Source: Bryum argenteum (taxonomy: Eukaryota > Streptophyta > Bryopsida > Bryales > Bryaceae). Taken from it: 64,000 nt of DNA. Under the pieces are notes generated by a model, which saw nothing but the letters and a program-made list of their open reading frames with translations, ran no database searches and was not told the origin of the DNA. How positions within the stretch are numbered: position 1 is the stretch's first letter; each line of letters starts with the position of its first letter. Location of the stretch: the NCBI GenBank assembly GCA_037043015.1, contig CM073331.1:6583305-6647304 (forward strand), written 5' to 3'. A program made the position numbers and the translations under genes. This document shows, one piece after another, positions 11,721 to 23,450 of the stretch.

Positions 11721-14700
11721 CGTGACTTCGGATTGGCGATCCTTGAAAACGAAGCGTACAAAACAGCACCAACATCGATCCATTCGGGACGGCGGTTCTC
11801 GACAACCCACTTAGCTGACCAACAATTCTCATACTTCTTAGCCATGTCTCGTGCAGCATTCAGGGGCTCCCAATACTGGATAAGGAACTTTCCATAGTTC
11901 TCATCCTCTTCATCCCTACACACATCAAGACACACTCTTCTTCAACCATCATTTGGACATACTATAGGGTTTTCGTGTCCGAGAAGTACCCACCGAGAGA
12001 GGGGCAATGCCGCCAAGGATTAAATCGCTCTTCGGGCCGTTCGTTTTTTGGCCCGCAGATGCCTCGGGTTCTTCGTCTTTGAGTTGAGTCGAATGGTACT
12101 AGAGTCAAGCGTGGGATGGTGACCAACGGCCCGCGCCAATCAATCATGTAGGGGCCAAAAGCCCTCCACAAGACGAGACGGTGTTGGAGGAAGAGGCATC
12201 TGAAGCTCATGGAGAACTCGAGACCAGTATTCCACATACGGTTCGAATGCAGCAGCAAACGTCGAGCACCTTCTACGACCACTCTCCCAGTACTCAATGT
12301 ACTTACGGATTCCGAGTATCATGAAAGTCCGCCTTTCCGTAGCTTTTGCTGCAGACTCTCTTGCCTTCTCCTGATTCCCCGTTGCGGATGGAACTTGCCG
12401 CCCCACATATGCTTGAAAGGGGATCGGATTTAACGGACGGTCGGTAGTGATGGACGCCCGTATTCGTCCTCTTTCCAAAGTCGAATTGCTGGCTTGTTTT
12501 GCGGTTGCCACTCCGTATCCACCGCTGATTTCTTCCATCTCATGACCGGCCAACCATCAGAGTCAACAAAGAACTTGAAGAGGTGCATTTCCCCAAGGCC
12601 AATTAATCGAGTTGCCCCATCGCATTGGTAGCCCTTGATGTAGGACTTGAAGTCTGCAATCTCCTGCACAAACTCTGGCATGAAAGACAATTCCTGGGAC
12701 TGCATAAATGCCTTCATCAGTCCGAGACGAAAGTATTCCTGTTCTTGAGTGCCTTTGATAGATGGCTGAAATACGCATCGATATCCTCATGAGTATGTCC
12801 CACAAGAAGAAATCCCACCTGGATTTCCTTGAACACCCCTTTGCCGTAAGCAAAGATAGGAAGGCCATCGAGAATCGGTTCTTGTTGTCCTTCGCGGAAT
12901 TATCCAATTGAAGATACAAGTTGGGGGTAGCGGAGAACGGCCGAGTACATTTGTTTGGTTCCATCACCGTCAAAGCATCAATGCACTGGACTTTCCGCGT
13001 AGCAAAGCTTCGAACAGGGGGAGTTCTTTGGGGATGGGGAAAAAGCTCCGTGACTCTCGGAGCGGTGGCTCAAAAGTCTGCTGAATAATCTCGCAAGAGA
13101 AGAAATGGTGGCGTTGGAATCGCACGGCCAGCAATCGGGGAGTAGTAATGCGCATACGCGCCATCGCAATGGCCATGAGCAACCATCCCGATGAACGTTC
13201 ATGGGAAGTCGTCCCAAACCCGAGGTCGCCTTCGTTGTAGTCCGCATCCTTGGAAGAGTCTGTTTGTCTTTTTGTATCCATTTTGTCGTGAATAACGCAA
13301 AGATATTCTTGCGGATTTCGCTTTGATTCTTCTCGCCAAGATGCGAGAGTCGACGACATGACGCTTGATGATTCAAATGCGAAGTTCGTTGCTTCAGAAA
13401 CGACACATACTCGGGGCTGCCCTTACACTACTAGGATTTGACCCTGTTTGCTACGTTTGGGTTTTCACTAAAGCCACTTCAGGGGTGTAATGCTAGCTAC
13501 GTTTTTGCTAAAACGTAGTTTCAGAAGCTACGTTTTAGCAAAAACGTAGCTAGCGTTACACCCCTGAAGTGGCTTTAGTGAAAACCCAAACGTAGCAAAC
13601 AGGGTCAAATCCTAGTAGTGTTATGACACCTGAGAAGAAACTGCTGCAGAGTGTCGCATTCGGTACATTTGGCGAAACTGCTTCCTACTGGTTTGATGGC
13701 AACGTTGTTGAACATGCCTTTCTTGATCCGGCTTATAGCAGACTGGCTGACAGGCGGAAGGCCGTAAGACGCATTTGTCTAGTAATCAAAGTGCATAAGT
13801 AAGTTTATATACGAACGAAGTGAAAGGAATGGACGCACTTCAATACAAGCATCGGGGGACCGCCCGATACCCATATGCAAAAGCTGACACAACAATAAAC
13901 ACCGCAATACACAACTACACTGCAAATCGTACCTCATTTGCATCAGCATGCACTCGAGTCCAATTGTTTCCAGACGGCAGATACTTGAAAGTATCCATCC
14001 GCCCGTGCTTTCCAGTTCCACGCATCTGGTTAGGCATTTCATCCGCGTTCTCTGCCACAATAGCAGCAATTGTGCCCATGGCTTGGATTGTCCCGATCCG
14101 GGGCCGCTTGCATCCTTTATTTCCATGCTGTCCTGAAAGGACGCCTTCATTGTACTTCTCCATGTACGTATGGAATGTAGACTTGGCAATACCATGAATT
14201 TTATACCAAGCGGTAGCACAGACCTCATATCCCATAAGCGTCATATACTTCACTCTCATGCTCCCCTCCATTGCATGCATATGTCCTCCAGCCGCAATGG
14301 CATACTCACGACGATCCTCATAACTCTTCAGATAAAACAAGCGTCCCTGACACCCGAGTATCACCCGGGGAACATCGGCAAACATCTAAAAGCGCAACAC
14401 TTCTCGGCACTGACCAGGCGAATCTCAGAGTCTTCTGTCTTCTTAGTATACAGAGATACCTTTGGATCTTCACAGCGCTTTCTGTTGACGAATCGATACG
14501 GAGCTTTCTGAACTCCTCCTAGATACGCGTCAGGGTCGACAACTTCAGGAATTGAAGCAAAGTGCAGCAGAGTGTCATCCAGAGTCCGTCCACCGAAAGC
14601 AAAAAAGCAATCTGAAATGGGCAGCCGATGCGTCATAATCGTCATCACGTCACCGTGCATAACTTGCGAGCAGTGACCCCAATGAAGCCTTCGCCTAAAG

Positions 14701-15150
14701 TAGTGTCCTGGAAATGATCCGAAGGAAAGCAACAAATTATTCTTCCAGACGCATCAACCCGACCATTCTCGCCCTTCTTCAGAATTTCATGCCCGACCCA
14801 CTCCGATCTTGGACGGAAGCGGTAATCCCCGTCCGGGACATCCTCATCGATCGGGGATCGCCCGATGATATTACCAAGTCAAGAGCTTTCCAAAGAACGG
14901 TCTTATTCAAGGCATGGCCGACCACAAGAATCCCAAGTCGCCGAGGTTGTAATGGCAGATCATCGAAGCCCGGCAAGATATCGTGATAGGCGAAGAAGAA
15001 CATAGTCTTCGACATTGTGCGGGAAACAAACTCCTTCCCATATCCCAGGGCATCGAAGCGTCGATGAGAACGCCGGAACCGACCGCACCGATACCAGGAT
15101 ATAGAAGTGTGACCTCCATACCATTGCGGAGTGGACTTCACTGCGGGAAT
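11650..15150 (-). pseudogene. DUF7869-like transposase-type gene, frameshifted
   Basis: Read from about 14735 down, pieces in all three minus frames line up into one protein: a Cys-rich EKCCAFRC segment; an HTH-like stretch (AWYKIHGIAKSTFHTYMEKY, then HGNKGCKRP); a PSGNNWTRVHADANEV motif (about 13915); the signature CVIHDKMD (about 13290); GMVAHGHCDGAYAHYY (about 13170); LQLDNSAKDNKNR with GHTHEDID (about 12900-12780); GLGEMHLFKFFVD (12600); and QYWEPLNAARD (about 11870). The DN..NKN and GHTHEDID signatures recall the family I know as DUF7869, common in mobile-element-like genes of algae, mosses and animals. That label is from memory. A CACTA foldback sits between two conserved motifs (13426-13620), so this copy was disrupted by insertion. 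Frame changes occur about every 300-400 bp. N-terminal residues before 14735 are uncertain (candidate frame at 14779-15141). Confidence 0.65.
13426..13620. mobile_element. CACTA-type foldback MITE, 195 bp, with TTA target duplication
   Basis: It starts CACTACTAGGATTTGACC and ends with the exact reverse complement. The two arms (about 93 bp each) pair almost completely; the one clear arm mismatch is TAATG against the pairing partner of AACG. They meet at a short centre near 13520. It is flanked on both sides by the trinucleotide TTA (13423-13425 and 13621-13623), which fits the 3-bp target duplication of the CACTA (EnSpm) superfamily. It contains no coding sequence and would need transposase supplied in trans. 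The near-identity of its arms implies a recent insertion into the transposase-like gene. Confidence 0.93.
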
Positions 15151-15699
15151 GTCAAAAGCCGAGCCTCCGTGGTCGAGCCACTCCCCGAAGCCATGATTTA
15201 GAACTCAACTTATCGGGCGATCGCCCGACGCGCTTCTTGCAAGTCGAACCACGACGAAGAAGAAAAGAAATAGCCGACGAACGCCGCCTCGAACCGAGGC
15301 GATCATGGGGCGATCGCCCGATCCTCGGCCGCAAGCTTTATTTTATACGAGCATCGGGGGGTCGCCCGATGTGCTAGTTCTCCGACCTTCTCTTCCTGCA
15401 CAATTTGAATAGACGGGTCCCACGATATCTTATATTGAACATACACAATTATAAGCCTCCATTGATTCAATAGTCTGCAAGGAATCATTTAATGATTATT
15501 TCAGTTCGATTAGTTCATCGGGCGATCGCCCCATGCCAATTTAGAGTTTTTAAAGACTAGGACACTGCATGGGGCGACCGCCCCATGCCTTAGAGGCTTT
15601 CTCATAATGTTCAATATCTTAAGAACTTAGAGAAGTACTATCGGGCGATCGCCCGATGACGTGTACTATAGTACGGATTCGTACAAGCACACGTCATCA

Positions 15700-16400
15700 C
15701 CCCTCTCTTTGTTGACGTTATAACACTCTATATATGAAAACATGCAGTTGCATTACAATGTGTTGTTGATTGACTATTCCCATACTGAGGAGGATGTATT
15801 ATAAATCGATAAATCCTACCATGATAATTGAGGCTGTTGGATTAGGAGGCCTATAATAAGTTGAATACAATTGGACTACTACTAGCGCTCCAAATCCAGA
15901 GATTTGCAATACTTTAGGAAGCTATCAAATTCATTTAGCGGTGCGGCTAGAACAGTGTTAATTTCATTGCAGTATTCAAGAATTTGAAACCGATTTAATG
16001 GGATGAAGGAGTAATTCACACCTTATTGTATATGAATGTCGAAACTCAGCGGCAACAATAGGTCCAGCGTGGATTGCAGGAGGCGAGGAGGAAGAGGAAC
16101 TAACGTCCAGCAGCACCGTGAGGAAAAAGAGCACGAGTAGCACCGTGAAGAACAACACGAGTAGCAAGCGCACCAAACACCACGAGCAGCAAGAGCACTA
16201 GAAACTATCACTAGAAAGAGCACCACGAGCAGCAAGAGCACTAGAAACTATCACTAGAAAGAGCACCAACACGAGCAGCAAGAGCACCAACACGAGCAGC
16301 AAGAGCACCAACAGGGTTGTCAAATCGGTCGACATTCGGGGTAAACCTAGTCCGCGGACGTAGTCCGGACTATGTCGACCGGGACCATAGTCCGGACCAT
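15700..16400. repeat. CACGAGCAGCAAGAGCAC minisatellite
   Basis: At about 16085-16315 short words (CACCAACACGAGCAGCAAGAG, or CACTAGAAACTATCACTAGA) repeat. One 43-bp unit is directly duplicated (16181 and 16224). The same words recur at 34196-34275, upstream of the hAT-like gene. From 16325 to 16410 lie small palindromes built on GTCCGGAC and GGACCATGGTCC. No gene was recognised in 15700-16080. Confidence 0.75.
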
Positions 16401-16892
16401 GGTCCGGGGGGGTAAATGGGAGTTACCCCGGTCCCTGGTAACTTCTGGGGCCGTTGGATCATCCACCTGGAAGCATCTCGGCCGCCGATCTTGATCCCGT
16501 CTCGGCCGACCGACCCCGGCCGCTCCGTCGATCGGACGGCCGCCGACCGCATCAAATCCTGGCCGTCGGATCAAGATGGAACGTTGCGGGCCGTTGGATT
16601 GGGGCGCCGTCCGCATGCCCGACGGCCGTCGGATCGGCGCGCCGACCGACCGTCGGTCGGCGGCGGTGGTCGGGCCGTCCGATCGGACGGATCGGTCGGC
16701 AAAACCGGGCGGCCGGTCGGCCAGGCGGTCGGTCGGCCTGGCGGGCGGTCGGTCGGCCTGGAGGGCGGTCGGCCAGGCGGTCGGGCCGTCCGGCCGGTCG
16801 GCCGCGTCGGCCATCCGGGCGGGCCGTCCGATCGGTCGGCCAGGCGACCGATCGGCCGTCCGATCCAGGGCGGGCCGTCGGCCGCTATAAAA
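16400..16892 (+). promoter_or_regulatory. GGTCGG-rich GC block with TATA box (element 1)
   Basis: This is a roughly 480-bp block of almost only G, C and T words such as CGGTCGG and GGGCCGTCCG. It ends in CTATAAAAGGCCGACCGGCC (TATA box 16886-16892) followed by a CT-rich leader. It precedes the kinase-like gene, whose ATG is at 17113. Four similar blocks occur in the window. The long open frames inside the block on both strands are a by-product of the low-complexity GC sequence. Confidence 0.7.
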
Positions 16893-17112
16893 GGCCGACC
16901 GGCCTCCTTTTTTCTCACTTCTTTCCTCCATTCTCACGAAGAGAGGATGCGGAGTTTCTCTGGCTGGGAATTCTTTGTGATTCCTGTCCACTGGCTCCTT
17001 GTCTTTTGGAGGAAGGAAGTCACTTGTTATACGGGGGGAGTTTTTGCTCTTTTTTTTTGAAAAGTTTTTTTAAAAACTTCACACTTTACATATTTCCTTT
17101 TTTGGGATCAAG

Positions 17113-18595
17113 ATGCCGAAGGAGAAGAAGAAGAAGGGTGTTGCGAACTTCTTTGAGAAGTTTGAGCCTCATGAGGTCCCGGGCGACGCTTGTAAGGTAT
17201 TCTTGATAGAATTTACCGTCAAATTCTATGAGGCCAATGATCTTGAGCATTGGAAAGCAAATATGTGAGATATCAGGAGGAGGGCATCCAGAAGTTCAAG
17301 ATTGAAATGAGAGATCTCATGATAGAAGTGCTTCAGCATCCGAAGTGGGTAGCAGAGACAGAGAAACGAGGGTTCATGTGGTTTTTGGAGAATAGGGTGA
17401 AGGATGCACTCTGGAATCCCAAGGTTGTAATAGCCAAATATGGGAGGATATTTCGGGAGGGTGATGAGGATTTCGTTGACGTGGTGAATAGGGCTGATTG
17501 TTTTTCTGCCCAAATGAGGGCATTTTCAAAGAATTCACACCGTCGAGGCTCTGGAACATGGTGGCAATCGCTAGAGGGACGACAAACTCAAACCATGCGA
17601 TTGACTCATTTGGTTACCATTCCGGATACAGGCTCAAATCATACGAGTTGACGACACGAGGTTGAAGGGACGGTATGGTACTATTGTCAAAGTTCGCTTC
17701 AAGGTGTTGCAGGCATTGAACCATTTTGGGAATTTGCTGCAAAAACTTCCATTCACCACTTGACACGACCGGAGTTGGCAAAATTGGAGCATATGAATGA
17801 GTCTATGGCGATAAGGATTGGACACCCGGGTGTGACCGCTTTGTGGCCATTCATCCAGTGAAGAATCAAGGCTATGCGTTTTGGTGGAATGGCGGGACTA
17901 TCGAGAGATCTTTGAACCGCGATATGGATTATGGTGACGATGTCTTTGTACATTTGAACTTTGGGAATTACCCCGACGACGAAGTTATTCGGGCGCATCA
18001 ACTGATTCGATTCCGTAAAAAACGGACTGAGCTTGCTTGGGCGTTGTTGCATATCATGAACGAGGTCCACAAGAGCCACCACCTCCATAATGATATATCT
18101 CCAGATAATATCCTTCTCCACTTCCCCGCCGATGAATCACGAGTGTATATCGGAGTATGCGATTGGGGGTTCTCCACAACGGTTCAGGAACCAATGCAAT
18201 CCCTTTATACATTTACAAAACGTGAGGAGATGGTGGAGACCCTGCGAAAACGTTATTGGGTAGATCCACGAGTGGCGTTCTTGTACAAAGCGGGTGAGGA
18301 TTTACAGGTTATTCCAAAATACTCGATTGCTTCGGAGGAGTTTGCCACGGCCCGTATAGCACAAAGAATTAATGGGATGACCATGTCTACGGCGTACGAG
18401 AGCTTGCAACGTGGAAACCGAAATACTTCGGTATTCTCCAATGAAGACCTTGCACAAGCTTTCCATCTTTACATGGATAGAGTATGCAACGAGAGTCGTG
18501 ACGGCGCTGGAGGGTTGTCCCATATCATCTCACGGTTTAGCGATATGTTTCATTGGCCTACGCCTCGTGAGCATTTTCGGACGAATTACGAATAG
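17113..18595 (+). pseudogene. Protein kinase-like gene, apparently frameshifted
   Basis: ATG 17113 opens a Lys-rich start (MPKEKKKKGVANFFEKFEP). Coding sense moves to another frame near 17260 and again near 17640-17840. The segment 17843-18595 encodes about 250 residues ending at a stop. It has kinase hallmarks: HLHNDISPDNILLHF as the catalytic loop (HxD and N kept, Arg of HRD replaced by Asn) and, 11 residues later, CDWGFS in place of DFG. The N-lobe lysine and glycine loop were not found. It may be a pseudokinase or an atypical kinase of the 'HND.SP.N' type. It is intronless and follows the GC block and TATA box directly. The frame changes may be decay or base-calling errors. Confidence 0.6.
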
Positions 18596-19570
18596 GAGAA
18601 CGTAGAATTTGTTTTACGCATATCGGTTTTATTATAGTTTATGAATTAGTATGTTTGTTCTATTTTCAGTGCAACAATACTCTTTGTTTCAAATGCATTG
18701 CATGCCTTTCAAATTTTGGCCCTTATTATAATATTTTGCCCCTTTGCACCATTTGGATGAGGCCTTTAGGGTAAAGCCCAGAAAAACCTATTGATTCAAT
18801 TTTTAAGTGTTGGTTGGGTAATTCAAATTTAGCGATTTATCTTCTATTTTTCTTCTCATATGTTTATAAGCGAATCACTATTGAAATTCCAATATTATTT
18901 AAGTCATAATATTTACCAATTTTACAGTGGCAGCCTCCAGAAATTACCAACACAAGCTCAAAATGTATTAGTAAATTCTGAATTACATATTTCAGAATTT
19001 GTCAAAATTCTAGATTATGGAAAACTGTTAGAACTAAGTTACCTCAAAAATCACAAACTCCTACACTCACATACCCCACTCTAAGTTCTTTATAATCCGA
19101 AATATACGTAATGACGTGCATGTTTTACTATAGTATTGTTCAGACCTGCTTTTAGAAAATAACTTGTAAGAATGTCAATCAAGAGGAATGAGCCTCCCAA
19201 ATTTTGCATGAATTTACTACATTTGATTACATATAGGGAAAAAATATGTCCAAAATTTTGTTGGTAACAATCGCCAACTCCCCCTTTGCACCGTGGAGAC
19301 ACTGCCTCCGAAGCAAATCCCAAATAAAGTTTTAAACAAACTGGTTAATAAATGGAATCATAACATATTTACTCAAATAAATGTGTAATATAGGTTATGG
19401 TTCTACATTCCGTATATCATTCATATGATGTCCGTTTACCAACAAAACATGGTTAAGAAGGTCTTAGAAAATGACCTCTACCATATGGAGAATAGAGTTC
19501 TCATCCAAATACTACATGTACGTACAGTACATTATAACATGCCTATATGTAAATGTATAACTACTTTGCA
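18596..19570. other. AT-rich 3' flank, no gene seen
   Basis: This lies between the stop of the kinase-like gene and the stop of the converging Tyr/Gly-rich gene. It is AT-rich with scattered poly(A)-signal-like words. No coherent reading frame was found. Confidence 0.5.
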
Positions 19571-19573
19571 TCC

Positions 19574-21153
19574 TAGTCCTTATCATATTGTGTTCCACTT
19601 GGCCCTGCTTGGTCTGAGTACCGCCCTCGTGAATAAGCATCATACAAGCGCTGCTCGTCGTAAATACGATCATTTTCAAGCTTGCGGATGTACTCCGCTT
19701 GACTTTGAATTGTTGCCTCTCGTAGTTGTCTTTCAAACTCTGCATCTTCTTCTTCACGAGTTCGGAATGGTGGCGGGGGAGTGTTGTTACTCCCATATGC
19801 ATGTTGGCCATACCCTGGATATGGATACTGAGTGATATGCTCTTCACGATCCTTGTTCCGGTAATTCCAACTGGGCTCGTATTCATCTCTTGCTTGACTT
19901 GGAGTACGGTACTCGGGATTGGTAATAGCTCTACCGTACTCGCCGTGATGATCATGCGTATCTCTTGGATACGTTGGTCTAAAGCTATCTGGAACCTCAA
20001 GTCTTCTACCGTATAGGTTGTGAGCATCGTATGATCCAGTAGGATACGTTGTGAGGTACCTTTCTCGAATGTTAGGTCCTCTCCCATACTGGCCTTAAGA
20101 CTCGTATGTGTCCCTTGGATGTGTTGGAATATGGTACTATGGACTACTGGTACCTCTACCATATTGGCCGGGAACATCGTTAGATTCCCGAGGATATGTT
20201 GGCGTATAGCTCTCCGGAGCACTCATTCCACCGTATCGGCCTCCTGACTCGTATGTATCCCGAGGATATGTTGGCATATATCTTCCTCCAGCATTCGGAC
20301 TTGTATCGTGTTGGCCTCTGGATTGGTACGTATCCCTTGGATGCTCTGGCCTATATGTCTCAGGAGTAGTGGTTCCTGGACCGTATATATTGCTACCGGG
20401 ATAATACCCACCACTTCCTATGCCAAAAGAGATTGGTACCATACCCCGTTATTCTTTGCGATTATAATTATCTCTTTGTGTGACCCCCATATCCCCTCGG
20501 AGGTGTATGTTGTTGATGTTGATTGACATTCGTATCCCCTCGGAGGTGTGTCTTGTTGATGTTGTGTTTGACCCTCGTATCCCCTCGGAGGTGTATCTTG
20601 AGAAATTCGTATCGACCTCCATATCTCCTTGGAGGTGTACTTTCTTCATCTTGAACTTCCGACATCTCCGTATATGTCCGATTTGACCAAAGGGCATACA
20701 ATCATCGGGTCCAAGCCAACTAGTTGGTATGAAATCATGGCTCCGATCCAATTCGCAACATTCAAAACTCATTACGGTGCTCCAATTCACGTTCTTATGT
20801 AGAACGATTTACGCCCAAACCATAGCCATGTTGGAATATAACATGATTTCGGCCTAGTATTCCGTACTCCAACGGCAATGGTCACTTCATGATAACGAAG
20901 TGTGAAATGTTGACTTGTGCAATCTGGCGGCTAGTCCTTCGCGTCGTGGCCCCGATATAATCGCTTGATTTCTTGGCCATAACTTCATGAGGTGTTTCAT
21001 CTTCACATATCGCTTGCACATGGTGCAATTCCAAATTCTCGCCGGTTCATCTTCCCATCCATCTTGGCAACACAATTTGGATCGTCGATTTGCTTCCCAA
21101 TCCATCTCCGGGGCCTTGCCCTTGGGTGCACTAGTACGTCGTTCCCTCGGCAT
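19574..21153 (-). pseudogene. Tyr/Gly/Pro-rich repeat protein with shared N-terminal domain, frameshifted
   Basis: Read on the minus strand from ATG 21153 (MPRERRTSAPKGK). The N-terminal domain contains NCTMCKRYVKMKHLMKLWP. The element at 27.0 kb has ICKKYVKMFHIGKLWP in the same place, and further on both share an AMV[WY]A..NWST motif (here about 20790), so they belong to one family. From 20640 to 20100 the protein becomes low-complexity: four 44-bp units encoding TPPRGYGG-like words, then repeated YPRDTYESGGRYG-type words, resembling prion-like Tyr/Gly-rich sequences. The last part, in a third frame, is charged and helical (REEEDAEFERQLREATIQSQ) and ends at a stop at 19574-19576. At least three frame changes and one in-frame stop interrupt it. 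The function is unknown. Confidence 0.55.
20491..20640 (-). repeat. 44-bp tandem repeat inside the Tyr/Gly-rich gene
   Basis: ATCCCCTCGGAGGTGT begins at 20491, 20534 and 20579, with a diverged copy at 20623 (steps of 43, 45 and 44 bp). Because the steps vary and are not multiples of three, the repeats themselves shift the frame of the encoded low-complexity region. Confidence 0.8.
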
Positions 21154-21289
21154 ATTGTTCACCCACAAGAAGAAAAAAAAGCGCAAAAAAATGGCGTCGA
21201 TTATCAAGAGGGGACTCGAGGAGCGCAATCGACATGGAAAACCACAGCGACCAGGGCGCACACGAGTGAGAAGAAATGAGCCCCGGTCG

Positions 21290-21619
21290 GCTATTTATAC
21301 CGATCGCGGCGGTCGGCATTCGCCCGTTCCCCGGCCGTCCGATCTCCGTCGGCCGCGGTCGATTCCGCCATCGGTCGGCGGATCGGTCGGCCAATCCGAT
21401 GGCGCATTGGCGACCGATGCGAGCCGCCCGTCGGTCGACAGATCCGTCGCGCGCCGCCGGATCGGCCGGGCCATCGCGCCGACCGATCCGTCGCGGCCGA
21501 CGGATCCGACGGCCCGCCGTCCGACGGGTCGCGAGGGCGGGTCGCAGCCGTCCGATCTGGTCGCCCGCCGTCCGATGCGGTCGGGCCGTCCCCGTCCGGT
21601 CGCGGAGGGCTTTTTGTTT

Positions 21620-21680
<61 letters not shown>
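21290..21680 (-). promoter_or_regulatory. GGTCGG-type GC block, TATA box and 60-base poly-T (element 2)
   Basis: In minus orientation the order is a poly-A run (seen as about 60 T at 21619-21679), a GC block of CGACC/GGTCGG words (21300-21615), TATAAATAGC (near 21294-21301), then the gene starting at 21153. This is the same design as at 16.4 kb and 26.6 kb. The homopolymer is one of the longest in the window. Confidence 0.65.
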
Positions 21681-21681
<1 letters not shown>

Positions 21682-23382
21682 TAAACAACTGTTGGGTTTC
21701 CATAGGGAGAAGAAAATGAACGCGATGGAGAACCAAGTCTTGTTTTTGGATTTTTTCAAACATGAGGCATGCTTTCCCATGGCCCACAAAGAAAGGAATT
21801 TTTTTTTAATAGTTCTAGTCTTGGAGTCCAAATTTCCTCCACATGACCTAAACCAAGTCTTCTACAATGTTGTACGGTTGGGATCTAGATTGCTAACCTT
21901 TATTTTCATCTCTTGCACTTTGCAAAACGTGTGTTTCTAGGCTCTAGAGTCTACACCCCCTTGGGCATTTGAGGTTAAGGGTTACAAACTTACAATGAAC
22001 ATGTATTAGCTTAAAAATATATTTTCTCATGAACTATAATAGAAGGCTATTGGCGTTCATGAAAATATGTGTACGTATAAAACATATAACATATAAATTT
22101 CATTATACATACATGCGTCCCAAATTTAGAACCGGGGATGATAGAATCCATCAGTATCCTAATTTGTGTCTTCCATGTCAATGATAGGTTTTATGTAAAT
22201 AGACGTGGTTTTATTTATACCGTATATAATAATTACTCGTATTTTCTAATTTCATTCTTATTCACATTATAATTAGAATACTTCAAAATGACTTAAAGGA
22301 ACAAAATAAGTTTTTTTTTTTTTTGCCAATTGGATCTAAGATTATATACTCCCCAAACGTAGTGCCTATTTTTAACCAAATGACGCATTATCAAATGAAG
22401 GGTCCTATATTGAAATGAAGATGCACAATTTACATTCTCAAACATGTAATATTGTAATAGAATTATAGAGCATGTGTGACCATTTAGTTTCATAACTTTG
22501 GTATTACCGTGTTAGGCCTTACATTGACCACATTTAGACATAAGAATAGGCTTAACTGAAAAAACATTATGCCTAAACAACTCATTCTATTATTGGCTAT
22601 TTTTGTTTGACACCCTTGAACTAAGGTAGGAGTATATTTATAATGTAGTACATATCATTGTACTTAATTTGCACATATTCTTTTTCCATATTTATTAGTA
22701 CCATTTTTTTATTGTATTTATTTGAATAATTATTTATTTACCTCTTACAAAGGTAATAGAAAGAGGACTCTATTGTTTTCTATTTCGCAATCACAAATAA
22801 AGAGAAGTAAAAAGGAGACAAATAAATTTTTGAAAATATCCAACTCTAAAAGTTTTTAACATATCGCATCAACTTATAAAGATTGGTGTTGGAAATCTTT
22901 GGAAACTCAATTGTGTGTGGAATGAAAATAAGGGATTCGTGTATGCATGGTGTAGTATTGATTTATATTTTTAATCAATTAGAATGCCACTTTTCTCCAT
23001 CGCATTGTTATTATTATTGACATGGAATAAATCACGAGTTTGTTGCAAGGAATATATTGATAGTATTTTCAACATTCAACATAGCATCTAAGATTATAGA
23101 CTCCCCAAACCTAATGTCCATTTTTTACCAAATGTCGCATTTCCAAAATAAGGGTCCTATATTAAAATGAGGATCCTCAACTTACATTCTCAACCATGCA
23201 ATATTGAAATAGAGTTATAGTTGTAGGTCATGTGCCCCAAAGTTGAGTCATATAACCTCATACACTACGAGATCATAATATGTTAGTACACAAGAGAATT
23301 TACGAAATTTCATCACTTCTAGATTGAAGTGAAAATTCATATAACAAAGCTACTGCAATCATGAAATCTCTAAGTAAACCAT
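21680..23382. repeat. AT-rich spacer with diverged duplications
   Basis: No gene was recognised. The stretch 22334-22475 (ACTCCCCAAACGTAGTGCC..) recurs at 23089-23235 in the same orientation. The stretch 22490-22880 (TTTGGTATTACCGTGTTAG.., CTCTATTGTTTTCTAT..) recurs at 24535-24845. The stretch 23250-23340 recurs at 26205-26310. These are copies of one degraded, non-coding repeat family. Confidence 0.65.
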
Positions 23383-23450
23383 AAACCTAAACCCTAAACC
23401 CTAAACCCTAAACCCTAAACCCTAAACCCGGAACCCTAAACCACTAAACC
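23383..23450. repeat. Interstitial plant-type telomeric repeat
   Basis: There are at least five tandem CCCTAAA units, with diverged units at both edges (ACCTAAA, CCCGGAA, CCACTAA). TTTAGGG/CCCTAAA is the telomere repeat of most green plants and many green algae. Unique sequence on both sides shows it is internal, not a chromosome end. Confidence 0.9.

Larger units (their letters stand above)
9371..15657. repeat. Cluster A of the dispersed 18-bp palindrome
   Basis: The consensus is ATCGGGCGATCGCCCGAT, a perfect inverted repeat. Copies and close variants begin near 9371, 9952, 10648, 10755, 11143, 11596, 13851, 14850, 15212, 15304, 15353, 15517, 15569 and 15640. The outer bases exist in two self-complementary forms (ATC..GAT and ATG..CAT) as well as mixed forms. 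The flanking sequence differs from copy to copy, apart from the pair within the 453-bp duplication. No copy was found between 15.7 and 39.7 kb. Confidence 0.85.

Noticed and set aside
9371-15657. Cyanobacterial origin because of the HIP1-like GCGATCGC core
   Set aside because: Genes around the copies have spliceosomal introns, and plant-type elements surround them; the match covers only eight bases.
15200-15660. Rho-independent terminators at the GC-rich palindromes
   Set aside because: There is no T-run after the hairpins, and the genome is eukaryotic.
16347-17206. Several long overlapping open frames on both strands rich in Arg, Pro, Gly and Asp
   Set aside because: They are translations of the GGTCGG low-complexity block; all frames are open because the sequence has almost no A or T.
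21131-21940. Long open frames with poly-Lys or poly-Phe
   Set aside because: The homopolymer is the roughly 60-base T run, and the rest is the GC block; there is no conserved motif.
23383-23450. Chromosome end
   Set aside because: The tract is only about 70 bp and is flanked by tens of kilobases on both sides.
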